DNA of 35,704 bases from Candidatus Chloroploca asiatica (lineage in GTDB: Bacteria > Chloroflexota > Chloroflexia > Chloroflexales > Chloroflexaceae). Every line of letters starts with the position of its first letter. Position 1 is the stretch's first letter. A program made the translations under genes and the position numbers. The notes beneath the pieces were generated by a model. That model had not been told where the DNA came from and searched no databases. It saw nothing but the letters and a program-made list of their open reading frames with translations. The stretch is taken from NCBI RefSeq assembly GCF_002532075.1, contig NZ_LYXE01000126.1:1-35704 (forward strand), read 5' to 3'. Positions 1-8,154 of the stretch are shown here, piece by piece.

Positions 1-200
1 GGCGTAGGGGCACGGCTTGCCCGTGCCCGTACGGGGGCGCGGCGGTGGGGGCGTGCCCGGCGGGGGCGTGTCCGGCGGGGGCGTGTCCGGCGTAGGGGCA
101 CGGCTTGCCCGTGCCCGTACGGGGGCGCGGCGGTGGGGGCGTGCCCGGCGGGGGCGTGTCCGGCGTAGGGGCACGGCTTGCCCGTGCCCGTACGGGGGTG
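1..200. repeat. GC-rich direct repeat, three copies, cut by window edge
   Basis: A unit beginning GGCGTAGGGGCACGG starts at 1, 89 and 162, so the copies are 88 and 73 bp apart. The 15-bp difference comes from one extra GGCGGGGGCGTGTCC-like subunit in the first copy. Each unit holds a short palindrome (GGGCACGG, CTTG, CCCGTGCCC) followed by GTACGGGGG. It resembles in style, but not exactly, the GGGTGCCC clusters near 6000 and 35600. Open frames here are by-products of the GC skew and are not called. Confidence 0.85.
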
Positions 201-253
201 CGGGGCGCAGGCGACAATCACAAATGTGCAATTTGCAATCGCCCCAGCGAGCT

Positions 254-1042
254 TCAAGGCACCGGAGTTTCAGTTAACGTCGCCCGTGCTGCTTCAAAGA
301 GGCTGATGAGACCGCGTGCAGTTTCGGCGGCGCGAAACTGTGGATTCCAGGCTTCGCCGGCGAGGACATCGCTGATCACAAAGCCAGCGGCGATCTCGAC
401 CTGGCGGAGGTGGGCAACGGCAAAGAGGGCCGCTGTCTCCATTTCGACGGTTAAGACACCCTCTTGTTGATAGTGGGCAATCTCGGCGCGGGTCTCGCGA
501 AAGGGCGCATCGGTTGTCCAGGTTGAACCGCGGGGCGGCGTGAGGCCATGCTGGTGCAGGGCCGCGGCGAAGTCTTCGGTCAACTGGTGCGCAGGGAGGG
601 CTGGGGCGTGCGGGTCGGCCAGGTAGTGATGTGAGACACCCTCGTCGCGTATTGCCGCAGTGCAGATCGTCAGGTCGCCCACGGTCAGATGGGGGGCAAG
701 GCCCCCTGCGGTGCCAATGTTGAGAAAACGACGTACGCCCATTGCCACGAGCAACTCCATTGTCATCGCCGCGGCGGGTGCGCCAATGCCAAATTCAGCC
801 GCGAGCACGACTGAGCCCCCGGTCGAAGGGAGCGGATAGAGCATCCCGGTCACACAAGGAATGCGTGATGGTTGTTCGGTATCCACGACATGGCGTAAGA
901 GGGTGCGCTGGTAACAAAAAATGGCTGCGGCGGGCTGCAAAGAGCCAGGGGCAAGTCCGACGTTGCGGAAGTAGTCGAGGTGATCCTCGGGGCTGAAATG
1001 GGCTGGTGAGGCGTGTTTCGCGGGGTGCCGCGGAATGGGCAT
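254..1042 (-). CDS. Nucleoside phosphorylase, uridine phosphorylase-like
   Basis: 262 aa. It should catalyse phosphorolysis of a nucleoside (probably uridine or a purine nucleoside) to base and ribose-1-phosphate, a cytosolic salvage step. The PNP/UDP family core is visible: GIGAPAAAMTMELL near residue 86, then the NIGTAGGL turn near 108, and VEMETAALFAVA near 200, which carries the Glu-Met-Glu ribose-contact motif. The N-terminus (MPIPRHPAKH) lacks the GDPxR phosphate loop of E. coli Udp, so substrate and phosphate binding may differ. The ATG is supported by an AAGGAG site 9 nt upstream. It is divergent from pncB across 129 bp, and both genes serve nucleoside/nucleotide salvage. The family assignment is firm; the substrate is inferred. 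Confidence 0.9.
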   Translation of the reverse strand: MPIPRHPAKHASPAHFSPEDHLDYFRNVGLAPGSLQPAAAIFCYQRTLLRHVVDTEQPSRIPCVTGMLYPLPSTGGSVVLAAEFGIGAPAAAMTMELLVAMGVRRFLNIGTAGGLAPHLTVGDLTICTAAIRDEGVSHHYLADPHAPALPAHQLTEDFAAALHQHGLTPPRGSTWTTDAPFRETRAEIAHYQQEGVLTVEMETAALFAVAHLRQVEIAAGFVISDVLAGEAWNPQFRAAETARGLISLFEAARATLTETPVP

Positions 1043-1073
1043 AGTGTGTCTCCTTTTTGCAACCTACCCTTCT

Positions 1074-1102
1074 AGTATAGCCTTTGTTGCGAAGAGAGGC
1101 AA
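1074..1102 (-). promoter_or_regulatory. Sigma70-like promoter of the nucleoside phosphorylase gene
   Basis: Read on the minus strand: -35 TTGCCT (1102-1097), a 17-bp spacer, and -10 TATACT (1079-1074), about 32 bp upstream of the ATG. The -10 is 5 of 6 to consensus and the -35 is 4 of 6. Confidence 0.6.
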
Positions 1103-1108
1103 TGAGGC

Positions 1109-1137
1109 TTGACAGCTTGACGCTTGCCCGCTATGAT
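1109..1137 (+). promoter_or_regulatory. Strong sigma70-like promoter of pncB
   Basis: TTGACA at 1109-1114, exactly 17 bp, then TATGAT at 1132-1137. The expected start lies near 1144, inside the palindrome at 1139-1153. The -35 boxes of the two divergent promoters are only 6 bp apart, so polymerases should compete. Confidence 0.75.
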
Positions 1138-1138
1138 G

Positions 1139-1153
1139 GTGTCTGTTAGACAC
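1139..1153. promoter_or_regulatory. Palindromic operator candidate over the pncB start site
   Basis: GTGTCT-GTT-AGACAC is a perfect 6-bp inverted repeat with a 3-bp centre. It sits directly after the pncB -10 box, where a bound repressor would block initiation. The right half continues as ACTAAT, giving a weaker extended symmetry with GATGGTGTCT. NAD salvage genes are often controlled by NrtR-type Nudix repressors, so such a regulator is a reasonable guess; no regulator gene is in the window. Confidence 0.5.
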
Positions 1154-1171
1154 TAATAGCGAGGGGGCGTC

Positions 1172-2722
1172 ATGCGACCAGAGGATCGGCGTACGGCTGA
1201 AGGCATTCTCTTTACGGATCAGTATCAACTTAGCATGGCCCAGCTCTATTTTCGCCAGGGCTTGCATGAGCAGACCGCGCAATTCGATCATTTTTTTCGG
1301 CGCTATCCTGATTATGGTCTGCATGCCGCCGGTTATTGCATCAGTGCCGGGCTCGCCTGGCTGGTTGACTGGATGCAAGAGGTGTCCTTTCGCGAGGAAG
1401 ATCTCGCCTATTTGCGTGCGCAGCGCAACGCGACGGGCGGCCAGCTTTTTGGTGACGATTTTCTGGCCTACCTGAAGGGCTGTGGTGGCTTTGACAGTCT
1501 TAGCCTCTGGGCGATTCCCGAGGGGCGGGTGGTGCATCCTGGGGTGCCGTTGAGCATTGTGCGAGGGCCGCTCGCCATGGCGCAGATCCTCGAAACGGCG
1601 TTGCTGAATCAGCTCAATTACCAGACGCTGATTGCGACCAAAGCCGCCCGCATCCGTGAAGTGAGCCGGGCGAGCATGGTGCTCGAGTTCGGGTTGCGGC
1701 GGGGCCAGGAGCGCGGCGCGAATGCGGGTACACGGGCAGCGCTGATTGGCGGGGCCGACTTTACCTCGAATGTTGGGCTTTCGAGTACGCTCGGTGTGCC
1801 GCCCAAAGGCACCCATGCCCACTCGCTCGTGCAGGTCTTTCTGGCCCTTGGGTCGAGTGAACTGGACGCCTTTCGCGCCTATGCCGAGGTCTATCCTGAT
1901 GATTGCCTCTTGCTGGTTGATACGCTCAATACGCTTGAGAGTGGCGTGCCGAATGCCATCCGTGTCTTTGAGGAACTGCGGGCGAAGGGGCATCGTCCAG
2001 TGGGCATTCGCCTCGACTCGGGCGACCTGGCCTATCTCGCGATCCAGTCGGCTCTCTTGCTTGACCGGGCGGGCTTCCCCGAGACGGCGATTGTGCTTTC
2101 GAGCGATCTTGATGAACTGGTGATCTGGCAGATTCAGACGCAGATTGTCGAGGAGGCGCGGCGCTATGCGGCTGATGCCGACGCGATTCTGCGGCGTCTG
2201 GTGTATGGGGTTGGAACCCGGTTGGTGACATCGCATGGTGAAGGTGCGCTGGGGGGCGTTTACAAACTGGTAGCGATGCAGCAGGGTGGAACGTGGCGAC
2301 CGGCGATCAAGTTGGCTGACACGCCTTCCAAAATGACTAATCCGGGGCTCAAACAGGCCTGGCGGCTCTATGATGATCGTGGGCAGGCAACAGCCGACCT
2401 CTTGACGCTGGAGGAAGAAAATCCGACGAAGGCCGGGCAGCTTGTCTTGCGGCATCCGAACGATCATACTCAGCAACGCATTCTGGAACGGGCGGCATTG
2501 CGGGCCATTGAGCCGCTGCTGGTCAAGGTGCTGGATCAAGGACGGCTTGTCGCGCCGTTGCCGACGCTTGAGGCGATCAGGGCGCAGCGCGATCATGACA
2601 TTGCCGGCCTTGATGTGGGGGTACGGCGCATTATGAATCCGCACATTTACCACGTCTCGTTATCGCAGCCCCTGTGGGATCTCAAGCAGGAGTTGCTTGC
2701 GCAGTTGAGGCAAAGTCTATGA
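1172..2722 (+). CDS. pncB: Nicotinate phosphoribosyltransferase
   Basis: 516 aa. Joins nicotinate to PRPP with ATP hydrolysis to give nicotinate mononucleotide, the entry step of Preiss-Handler NAD salvage (EC 6.3.4.21). Family hallmarks: the [11 protein letters not shown] start near residue 14, EFGLRRGQE near 172, [11 protein letters not shown] near 199, and the GTHAHS loop (H215/H217) expected to carry the phosphorylated His. [10 protein letters not shown] appears late in the chain, as in the longer bacterial NAPRTases. The ATG follows a GAGGGGG site. A consensus promoter and a palindrome lie immediately upstream. Its stop overlaps the next start (ATGA), implying translational coupling with the dehydrogenase. 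No defects seen. Confidence 0.95.
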   Translation: MRPEDRRTAEGILFTDQYQLSMAQLYFRQGLHEQTAQFDHFFRRYPDYGLHAAGYCISAGLAWLVDWMQEVSFREEDLAYLRAQRNATGGQLFGDDFLAYLKGCGGFDSLSLWAIPEGRVVHPGVPLSIVRGPLAMAQILETALLNQLNYQTLIATKAARIREVSRASMVLEFGLRRGQERGANAGTRAALIGGADFTSNVGLSSTLGVPPKGTHAHSLVQVFLALGSSELDAFRAYAEVYPDDCLLLVDTLNTLESGVPNAIRVFEELRAKGHRPVGIRLDSGDLAYLAIQSALLLDRAGFPETAIVLSSDLDELVIWQIQTQIVEEARRYAADADAILRRLVYGVGTRLVTSHGEGALGGVYKLVAMQQGGTWRPAIKLADTPSKMTNPGLKQAWRLYDDRGQATADLLTLEEENPTKAGQLVLRHPNDHTQQRILERAALRAIEPLLVKVLDQGRLVAPLPTLEAIRAQRDHDIAGLDVGVRRIMNPHIYHVSLSQPLWDLKQELLAQLRQSL

Positions 2723-3687
2723 AGAAGCCCGTTGTTTTTTTGACCCGCCGTTTGCCAACGGCAGCCATGGAGATGCTCGCGGCGGCGTGTACCATTACCC
2801 TCTGGGATGACGAGGTGCGCCCGTGCCCACGTGAGGCCTTGTTGAACGGGGTCGCCGAGGCCGAGGGGCTCTTGTCGCTGCTCACGGATCGCGTTGACGA
2901 AGAGTTGCTGGCTGCGGGGCCTCATCTGCGGATAGTGGCCAACATGGCGGTTGGCTATGACAATATTGATCTTGCGGCATGCCGGAGGCGGGGGGTGACG
3001 GTGAGCAACACCCCTGGCGTCTTGACGGAAACAACGGCGGATCTGGCGTGGGCGCTGATGCTTGCCGCCGCACGGCGGATTGTCGAGGGGCAGAAGTTGA
3101 TCGAAGCGGGCGGATGGGGCCCGTGGTACCCAATGCAGATGGTCGGGGTGGACATCTATGGTAGCAGGCTTGGCGTGGTAGGTGCCGGACGCATCGGCCA
3201 GGCCGTGTTGCGGCGGGCGCAAGGGTTTGGCATGGCTCTGAGCTACCATAACCGCACTCCCAACTCTGTTGTCGAAGCTACCACCGGGGCGACCTACCTT
3301 GCCCTTGATGAACTGCTGAGCAGCAGTGACGTTGTGGTGGTAACGGTACCGTTGAGTGACGAAACCAGGGGCATGTTCGGGGCACGCGAATTTGCCTTGA
3401 TGAAGCCGACGGCGATCTTTGTCAATGTCGCGCGCGGGCCAATTGTGCGCGAGGCCGAACTGGTGGCAGCCCTGCAAGCCGGACGTCCGCAGGCTGCCGG
3501 CATTGATGTCTTTGAGCGTGAACCAATTGGCCCTGATCACCCTCTGTTGCGCCTGCCCAACTGTGTTGCGGTGCCGCACATCGGGAGTGCGACCGTCGGG
3601 ACGCGCACTCGGATGGCGACGCTCGCCGCCGAGAATCTGGTAGCGGTACTGACGGGCAAAGCGGCACCGTCGTTGCTGAACCTGTGA
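2719..3687 (+). CDS. D-2-hydroxyacid dehydrogenase (glyoxylate/hydroxypyruvate reductase-like)
   Basis: 322 aa, cytosolic NAD(P)-dependent oxidoreductase that interconverts a D-2-hydroxyacid and its 2-oxoacid. The Rossmann loop is GAGRIG at 155-160. The catalytic triad is R239 (NVARG), E268 (DVFEREP) and H287 (VPHIG). VGYDNIDL near 78 is typical of GyaR-type glyoxylate reductases / D-glycerate dehydrogenases. The ATG at 2719 overlaps the pncB stop, so an upstream-extended reading inside pncB is not used. The pairing with pncB may simply couple NAD supply to a redox enzyme (inference). The exact substrate is not determinable from sequence. Confidence 0.92.
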   Translation: MKKPVVFLTRRLPTAAMEMLAAACTITLWDDEVRPCPREALLNGVAEAEGLLSLLTDRVDEELLAAGPHLRIVANMAVGYDNIDLAACRRRGVTVSNTPGVLTETTADLAWALMLAAARRIVEGQKLIEAGGWGPWYPMQMVGVDIYGSRLGVVGAGRIGQAVLRRAQGFGMALSYHNRTPNSVVEATTGATYLALDELLSSSDVVVVTVPLSDETRGMFGAREFALMKPTAIFVNVARGPIVREAELVAALQAGRPQAAGIDVFEREPIGPDHPLLRLPNCVAVPHIGSATVGTRTRMATLAAENLVAVLTGKAAPSLLNL

Positions 3688-3975
3688 GGGAGAGAGGGGC
3701 CGCAAAGGGGGCATCTGTCATCCCGTGTGCGTGGGAACGACATAGTGGGCGTAGAGTGGCGCGGCGTGCGGCGGCGGCCATGGGGCGTGCGGCGAGGCGT
3801 GGGGCATCAGCCCGAGATGGCAACCGGGTGGTGGGCAGTTTCGTAGCGCCGTATTCCGGTGGCAGGGGTCTCTGCGGGAAACCTGCCAGGTGCGCGCCGT
3901 AGTGATCCTGGGGATACCGGGGCCATGTCCCGGCGCACACCTGGCAGGCCTGACGGGGATCGCCCGTCAACCGCA
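3688..3975. other. Intergenic region between convergent genes, no gene supported
   Basis: 288 bp. Short frames exist on both strands but none has a ribosome site or recognisable product. The only clear structure is the inverted repeat at 3882-3948, listed separately. Confidence 0.6.
3882..3948. repeat. Long inverted repeat, 17-bp arms
   Basis: Arms CCTGCCAGGTGCGCGCC (3882-3898) and GGCGCACACCTGGCAGG (3932-3948) pair at 16 of 17 positions around a 33-bp loop that is itself GC-rich. It lies between two convergent genes, so it could be a bidirectional terminator, although it has no T run. It could also be a solitary palindromic repeat. Confidence 0.65.
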
Positions 3976-4206
3976 TTACGACCCATGCATGGGCAACTTG
4001 GTCAGGAAGGTTGCCCATGAGAGCGTCTGAACAAGGCGGGGCTCGCCGGGTGCGTAGATGAGGCGGGGGGCAACACAGAAGCAGGTATAGAGCGGATCAG
4101 TGTTGGGTGCCTCTGGGTGCTCTGGCATCATCAAGGCGGTATCGCGCAACGTGGCCTGATCAACAAACCCGTGTGTACGAGGGAAGTATGGTTTTAAGAA
4201 CGTCAT
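3976..4206 (-). CDS. Small protein of unknown function
   Basis: 76 aa, product not recognised. The ATG has a good AGAAGGAG ribosome site about 7 nt upstream, which is the main reason to accept it. The sequence is Pro-rich (MPEHPEAPNTDPLYTC) with two Cys near the middle and no signal peptide or membrane segment. It is divergent from the peptidase gene across 94 bp and convergent with the dehydrogenase. It could be a small cytosolic accessory or a chance frame; the ribosome site favours the former. Confidence 0.5.
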   Translation of the reverse strand: MTFLKPYFPRTHGFVDQATLRDTALMMPEHPEAPNTDPLYTCFCVAPRLIYAPGEPRLVQTLSWATFLTKLPMHGS

Positions 4207-4300
4207 AACCCTTCTCCTTCTTTCTCCAGTTGACCACTCGCGCTTGAAACGAGTACCCAGACTGTGCTAGAGTGTGTTGGGTTGACATGCTTAGGATACC

Positions 4301-5956
4301 ATGATCAAGAGGAAAATGCTACTACCACAGATGCGGTTCTGGCTGTTGATGTTGCTGCTGGTGTTGATGCTCTTGTTGACCAGTTGCACTCCCTTTGTGG
4401 CTGCCCAGCGACGCGATCCTCCCCCAGTTCCTGACCTGTTGGCGCCAGCGGCACTGGCTGTGGTGCAGCCTTCGACTGTTGTTGCCGAGTACGAGACAGC
4501 ATCTGCTGACCGGCAAGCTAAACCAACGCCGACGCCAACCGCTGCCCTGTTTGCGGACGATCCCTTTGTGGCGGCCCAGGTCGCGGCGATGTTGCCTGCG
4601 TACGTGACTGATCTTGAACAGGCTGCGGCGTGGGAGCGTTACACCATTGTGGCGGCGCTGAGCCCTGGCGAGCAGCGCGTGCGTGGAAGGATGCAGGTTC
4701 TCGTCACGAATCGTACCGCAACACCGCATCCACGGCTTGTGTTTCATCTCTATCCAAACCATCCTGATTTTGGCGGGCGACTTGATGTGACGTCGGCGAC
4801 GATCAATGGTGTGCCGGTGGCGTCGGGGACGGCCTATGATGACAGTCTTTTCTGGCTAGAACTGGCCCAACCGTTGCTGCCGGGGGCGACGGTTGAGGTG
4901 GAAATGAGCTTTGTGGCGCGGACGCCGCGCAATGCGAGTGCGCGAACCTTCGGGGCCTTCAACCAGGAAGCCGGCCTCTGGTCGATGGCGAATTTTTACC
5001 CGATCCTGGCGCGTCAAAGGCCTGAGGGTGGTTGGGACGAGCGCCCGATCGAGAGTCGGGGCGATTTTGTGGTGAGCAGTACCGCTCTGTATGATGTCAC
5101 CATTGATGTACCGGTCGAGTGGACGCTGGTGACGACAGGGGTCGGGGTGGCGCGTGAAGCCGTCACTCCAGGCGTGCGGCGCGAGCGTTTTGTGAGTGGC
5201 CCGCAGCGCGAATTTTATCTGGGGGCAACCCGTGGGTTGGCGCAGGTCAGTAGCGACGTCGCTGGGACACGTATTATTAGCCACTATCAACCGGCGCATG
5301 CTGAGGCGGGCAAGCGGGCGTTGCAGGTGACTGAACAGGCGCTGCGGATCTTCAATGCACGGTATGGCCAATATCCGCTCGCTGAACTTGAAGTGATTGA
5401 AGGGGCGATGACCACTTTCCTGGGGATGGAGTACCCAGGGGTTGTCTTGATTGATCAGCAACTCTATGCCCGCAATGCGCGGGGGCTCGAAACGACGGTG
5501 GCGCATGAAATTGCCCATCAGTGGTGGTACAGTCTGGTTGGCAACGATGCGCAGGGCGAAGCCTGGCTGGATGAAGGTATGGCGAGCTACGCACAAATTC
5601 TGTATTATGAGGGTATCGGTGCGTTTGATGTTGCCTTGAGCGAGCTCGAAGGGTTTCGTGACATGTACCGTCAGGTACGCGAGCGAGGGCGCGATGTCCC
5701 GTTGGCAACCCCACCCTCGGAACTCAGGGGCATCTATGTGCCGATTGTCTATGGCAAAGGGGCGCTCTTCTTCCACGCCTTGCGTGCGGAGATCGGTGAA
5801 GCGGCGTTTACCCGGTTTCTCCAGAACTACTATGCGTTTGGGCGCTACCGTGATCTCGTTGGCGACGACCTGTTGCGGGTGGCCGAAGAAGCCTGTGGCT
5901 GTGATCTGGATCGGTTGTATCGTGATTGGGTTTTGACGGCAGCGCCTGTTCTTTAG
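4301..5956 (+). CDS. M1-family zinc metallopeptidase, lipoprotein
   Basis: 551 aa. A positively charged start, a leucine-rich stretch and LTSC with C29 form a lipoprotein signal, so it should be anchored outside the cytoplasmic membrane. A Pro/Thr-rich linker (TPTPTAA) follows. The gluzincin site is intact: HEIAH at 402-406 and the third zinc ligand E425 in WLDEGMAS, 18 residues later, as in M1 aminopeptidases. GMEYPG just upstream corresponds to the GxMEN exopeptidase loop, with Tyr for Asn. It is shorter than typical 850-aa M1 enzymes because the C-terminal helical domain is absent. Role: extracytoplasmic peptide hydrolysis. Aminopeptidase action is likely but not proven. Confidence 0.9.
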   Translation: MIKRKMLLPQMRFWLLMLLLVLMLLLTSCTPFVAAQRRDPPPVPDLLAPAALAVVQPSTVVAEYETASADRQAKPTPTPTAALFADDPFVAAQVAAMLPAYVTDLEQAAAWERYTIVAALSPGEQRVRGRMQVLVTNRTATPHPRLVFHLYPNHPDFGGRLDVTSATINGVPVASGTAYDDSLFWLELAQPLLPGATVEVEMSFVARTPRNASARTFGAFNQEAGLWSMANFYPILARQRPEGGWDERPIESRGDFVVSSTALYDVTIDVPVEWTLVTTGVGVAREAVTPGVRRERFVSGPQREFYLGATRGLAQVSSDVAGTRIISHYQPAHAEAGKRALQVTEQALRIFNARYGQYPLAELEVIEGAMTTFLGMEYPGVVLIDQQLYARNARGLETTVAHEIAHQWWYSLVGNDAQGEAWLDEGMASYAQILYYEGIGAFDVALSELEGFRDMYRQVRERGRDVPLATPPSELRGIYVPIVYGKGALFFHALRAEIGEAAFTRFLQNYYAFGRYRDLVGDDLLRVAEEACGCDLDRLYRDWVLTAAPVL

Positions 5957-5991
5957 TGGGCCTGCGATGCCCAAATCTGACCTCTTACAAC

Positions 5992-6144
5992 GGGGCACCC
6001 GCAAGGGGTGCCCGTACACCGGGATCGGCCCCGCCCCGGTACGGGCACCCCTTGCGGGTGCCCTTGCGGGTGCCCTTGCGGATGGCCCGCCCCGGTAGGG
6101 GCACCCCTTGCGGGTGCCCTTGCGGGTGCCTTGGCGGGGTGCAT
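5992..6144. repeat. Palindrome plus 12-bp tandem repeat cluster (GGGTGCCC type)
   Basis: A perfect 25-bp inverted repeat (5993-6017 with 6039-6063) surrounds a 21-bp loop. Its right arm runs into tandem copies of TTGCGGGTGCCC (6052-6063, 6064-6075, then diverged copies). A second half-element follows at 6095-6144 with two more 12-bp units. It fills the gap between the peptidase and the secreted protein. The same architecture reappears at the right end of the window, so this is a dispersed family. Confidence 0.9.
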
Positions 6145-6251
6145 ACACGGAAGATGCAATCGCCCTGCAAATACTATCCCCAGGGTTAGGGTTGGTCGGT
6201 GGCGGTGATGGTATGGTTTGATCAGGATTCTGTCTAGTTATGGAGTTTGCA

Positions 6252-7961
6252 ATGATGCGAATGAAAACACTTGGCTTTGCCCTTTTGCTTGCCTTTGCCA
6301 TGATCGCGACGCTGTTTGGTCCTGGACATCCGGTGGCGCTTGCTCAGAGCGATGAGCGCTGTTTTGCCGAGACGGGCTATTGTATTCGTGGCACGATTCG
6401 TGAATACTGGGAACAGAATGGCGGTCTGGCGGTCTTTGGGTTGCCGCTTGGCCCCCAGCAGGCGATGATGGGCGAAGATGGGGTCACGCGTCAGGCGCAG
6501 TGGTTTGAGCGCCACCGCCTTGAAATCCATCCGGAGAATGCGGCCCCGTACAATGTGTTGCTTGGGCGCATCGGGGTGGATACGCTTGGACGCCAGGGCC
6601 GCGATTGGCAAAGCTTCCCGCGCCCTGATAGCGCAGCCGAAGCCGATGCCGAGCGCTGTGCGCTCTTCCGCGAGACAGGCTTCATCGTTTGTGACGAATT
6701 TCTGACCGCGTTTCGGAGCTATGGCCTGAACTTTGCCGGGCGCCCTGGGATCACGTTTGAAGAGAGCCTCGCCCTCTTTGGCTATCCCATTTCGCAGCCG
6801 ATGACCGAGGTCATTGAGGGCAAAGCGTATACGGTGCAGTGGTTTGAGCGGGCGCGCTTCGAGTTGCACCCCGAAAATCGGCCACCGTTCAATGTGCTGT
6901 TTGGGCGCCTTGGTGCCGAGACGATTGAGGCTCCGGCAATGGCTCTCCAGCGTGGACCGTGGCAACTGGTGGCCTTTGGCAATGTCAATGCGCCGCAGGC
7001 GGCGTACGCTGGTCAGGCTTCCACGCTTGCCTTTGATGGTTCGCGTGCGAGCGGCTCGACCGGGTGCAATACCTTTGGTGGAGCGTATACGGTCAATAAC
7101 AATCAACTGAGCTTTGGCCCGCTTATTTCGACCTTGATTGCCTGTGCCGAGCCGACGTTGGATGCGCAGGAGCAAGCGATCTTTGCGGGACTGCAAGATG
7201 TGCGTTCGTTCACATTGGCGGGCAACGATCTGCGGATTAGCTATGATGACGGGCGGCAGGCCCTGGTCTATCGGAATATCGGTGCGGCAGCGCTCGAGGC
7301 CGGCGCGTGGCAACTGGTTGCGTTTGGCGATACCAATGCGCCTCGTCCTGCTGCTGAAGAGCCTGCGACGATCATGTTTGATGGGATGCGTGTGATGGGT
7401 CGCACGGGTTGTAACAACTTCAATGGGGGCTACAGCCTGGACGGGACGACCGTGACCTTCCAGCCGCTGGCAACGACGCTGGCATTGTGTACGAGCGATA
7501 CGCTGGCGGCGCAAGAGCAGGCGGTGCTGGCGGCGTTGCAGGGTGCGCGGCCATTTACCATTGTCAACAACGAGTTGCGCATTGCCTATGATCAGGGTCG
7601 CCAGACGCTGGTCTATCGCCCGAGTGCGAGTCGGCAGAGTGTGGTAAGTGGCACCGTGACGTACCTGCCACGGATTGCCCTGTTGCCCAACGCGATTGTT
7701 CAGGTACAACTGGTGGATATCTCGCGGGCCGATGCTCCGGCGGTGGTCTTGGCGAGTGATACCTATGTTTCGGGTGGGCAGCAGGTACCTCTGCCCTTTG
7801 TGTTGCCCTTCAATCCGGCGCAGATCAACCCGGCCTACACCTATGCGGTGCAGGCGCGGATCACGATTGATGGTCAACTTCGCTTTATCTCGACGACCCA
7901 GAACCTGGTGATTACCCGGAACAACCCAACGACGCTTGAGGTTCTGGTGAGTCCGGTGTAA
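6252..7961 (+). CDS. Secreted multi-domain protein with two META domains
   Basis: 569 aa from the ATG at 6252, chosen because GGAG lies 6 nt upstream; an in-frame ATG at 6240 has no site. Residues 1-32 form a Sec signal peptide ending ALAQ. Two related repeats follow (about 37-95 and 130-210), each with REYWEQNGGL/FG.PL and QWFERxRxELHPEN, then FNVLxGRxG. This repeat is common in exported chloroflexal proteins. Two META/HslJ-like domains (about 232-340 and 348-450) share WQLVAFG..NAP, a GxTGCN.F.G core and SFTL.GN.LRI. The last 110 residues (GTVTYLPRIALLPNA, VQLVDISRADAP) match the YbaY/YscW-type beta domain. Probable extracellular or cell-wall role; function unknown. Confidence 0.85.
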   Translation: MMRMKTLGFALLLAFAMIATLFGPGHPVALAQSDERCFAETGYCIRGTIREYWEQNGGLAVFGLPLGPQQAMMGEDGVTRQAQWFERHRLEIHPENAAPYNVLLGRIGVDTLGRQGRDWQSFPRPDSAAEADAERCALFRETGFIVCDEFLTAFRSYGLNFAGRPGITFEESLALFGYPISQPMTEVIEGKAYTVQWFERARFELHPENRPPFNVLFGRLGAETIEAPAMALQRGPWQLVAFGNVNAPQAAYAGQASTLAFDGSRASGSTGCNTFGGAYTVNNNQLSFGPLISTLIACAEPTLDAQEQAIFAGLQDVRSFTLAGNDLRISYDDGRQALVYRNIGAAALEAGAWQLVAFGDTNAPRPAAEEPATIMFDGMRVMGRTGCNNFNGGYSLDGTTVTFQPLATTLALCTSDTLAAQEQAVLAALQGARPFTIVNNELRIAYDQGRQTLVYRPSASRQSVVSGTVTYLPRIALLPNAIVQVQLVDISRADAPAVVLASDTYVSGGQQVPLPFVLPFNPAQINPAYTYAVQARITIDGQLRFISTTQNLVITRNNPTTLEVLVSPV

Positions 7962-7970
7962 GATGGCTCA

Positions 7971-8010
7971 AGGGCGTACGCCCTTCGGCTGAGGTTTGGG
8001 GTTCCAACCC
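7971..8010. repeat. Two small palindromes after the secreted-protein gene
   Basis: AGGGCGTACGCCCT at 7971-7984 is a perfect palindrome. A GGGGTT-CC-AACCCC hairpin follows just downstream. They sit immediately before the main terminator hairpin and look like a short dispersed intergenic repeat; a related AGGGCGTCAGCCCT occurs near 24184. Confidence 0.5.
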
Positions 8011-8018
8011 CCAGGATA

Positions 8019-8061
8019 GCACGCGCACAAAAGCCAGCATAGCTGGCTTTTGTGCGCGTGC
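8019..8061. terminator. Bidirectional-looking terminator with perfect 20-bp stem
   Basis: GCACGCGCACAAAAGCCAGC (8019-8038) pairs perfectly with 8042-8061 around a 3-nt loop. The A and T tracts are embedded inside the stem, so an inner GCCAGC/GCTGGC hairpin followed by TTTT is formed on either strand. Confidence 0.8.
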
Positions 8062-8092
8062 AGAAGCGATGAGTAGGGCGCGAGACGCTTAC

Positions 8093-8134
8093 GTTCACGT
8101 GCAAGGCCAGCGGCCCGTGGCCTTGTGCGTGAAC
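8093..8134. promoter_or_regulatory. Hairpin just upstream of the small membrane protein
   Basis: Arms GTTCACGTGCAAGGCCA (8093-8109) and TGGCCTTGTGCGTGAAC (8118-8134) pair at 15 of 17 positions with an 8-nt loop. The hairpin ends 6 bp before the AAGGAGG ribosome site, so it could influence mRNA stability or initiation. No function is shown. Confidence 0.45.
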
Positions 8135-8154
8135 CCAAGACCAAGGAGGAAGGT

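Noticed and set aside
17-470. Two plus-strand frames starting in the left-edge repeat
   Set aside because: Gly/Arg/Val low-complexity translation of GC-rich repeats without ribosome sites; they overlap the nucleoside phosphorylase 3' end.
1064-2653. Long minus-strand open frame opposite pncB
   Set aside because: It lies entirely antisense to a clear NAPRTase, is rich in Arg/His/Pro/Gln, and has no family motif or ribosome site; a GC-codon shadow.
3684-3902. 72-codon plus frame after the dehydrogenase
   Set aside because: Arg/Ala/Gly-rich, overlaps the preceding stop region and has no ribosome site.
4856-6301. Long minus-strand open frame across the peptidase and repeat cluster
   Set aside because: Composed of shadow coding plus translated GC repeats; no recognisable domain.
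6234-7877. 547-codon minus-strand frame opposite the secreted protein
   Set aside because: Basic, low-complexity translation; the plus-strand protein has a signal peptide and repeated domains.
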